Of a stretch of 5,176 nucleotides of DNA, positions 5,102 to 5,176 are shown one piece after another. Both the position numbers and the translations under genes were made by a program. The stretch is from Bacillota bacterium (lineage in GTDB: Bacteria > Bacillota > Clostridia > Christensenellales > Aristaeellaceae), in the NCBI GenBank assembly GCA_023392755.1, contig JAEWNM010000129.1, positions 1-5,176 of the forward strand, given 5' to 3'. How positions within the stretch are numbered: the first letter of the stretch is position 1; each line of letters begins with the position of its first letter. Below the pieces are notes generated by a model that saw only the letters and a program-made list of their open reading frames with translations, was not told the DNA's origin and made no database searches.

Positions 5102-5176
5102 CTACCGCGAAAAGGGGAGGGGCGTCGGATGCTGGCGAAACATGCGATGCAAGCGGTAGCGCAGCAGCGCGCCGAT

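Larger units (their letters stand above)
4840..5176. repeat. Gene-free mosaic of palindromes and repeats upstream of the cytochrome-like gene
   Basis: No convincing coding sequence is present. The stretch holds, in order, a 22-base palindrome, a 10-pair hairpin, a G/C-homopolymer hairpin, repeat copy B with its hairpin, and an 8-pair CCTTCCCC hairpin. Small open frames across it on both strands have low-complexity, Arg/Pro/Gly-rich translations. Compact hairpin mosaics like this are familiar from intergenic dispersed repeats in gut Clostridia; that assignment is from memory and not searched. The last 60 bases hold nothing I can identify. Confidence 0.6.

Overview
The window looks like a chromosomal piece of a GC-rich, flagellated, plant-fibre-using member of the Bacillota (Clostridia class, probably a gut anaerobe). 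This is inferred from four things: a sugar ABC solute-binding protein next to an intracellular GH3 xylosidase/glucosidase, strong AGGAGG-type ribosome binding sites, a Bacillus-type sigma-D flagellar promoter, and GC-rich intergenic repeats of the kind common in gut Clostridia. No species can be named from the sequence alone.

Layout. (1) Positions 2-1168 (+): the C-terminal part of an ABC transporter extracellular solute-binding protein, cut by the window edge. (2) Positions 1194-1224: a strong GC hairpin with no T-tract in the gap before the next gene. (3) Positions 1271-3385 (+): a complete 704-residue GH3 glycosidase of the beta-xylosidase-like type, without a signal peptide. Genes 1 and 3 form a plausible uptake-then-hydrolysis unit: the binding protein captures an oligosaccharide outside and GH3 trims it in the cytoplasm. 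(4) Positions 3392-3418: an exact sigma-D (sigma-28) promoter, TAAA-N15-GCCGATAT, directly behind the GH3 stop codon. It drives (5) a DUF5610-like protein at 3455-4042 (+), starting at GTG, which is probably part of the motility regulon. An inverted repeat at 3404-3447 overlaps the promoter -10 and the Shine-Dalgarno. It could therefore hide the ribosome site in read-through transcripts but not in transcripts started at the sigma-D promoter.

(6) Positions 4043-4312: no convincing gene. The stretch holds a weak terminator-like hairpin and one copy of a roughly 41-base repeat. (7) Positions 4313-4723 (-): a 136-residue, four-helix membrane protein. Two H-x13-H pairs in its second and fourth helices give the ligand layout of a diheme b-type cytochrome. 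(8) Positions 4724-5176: no convincing gene. After a short AT-richer leader of the cytochrome gene, this stretch is a mosaic of palindromes and hairpins. It includes the second direct copy of the 41-base repeat, so the cytochrome gene lies between two copies.

The most notable points are the coupled sigma-D promoter and Shine-Dalgarno-masking hairpin, the diheme signature in a very small membrane protein, and the repeat pair bracketing it. I found no CRISPR array, transposase, tRNA or rRNA.
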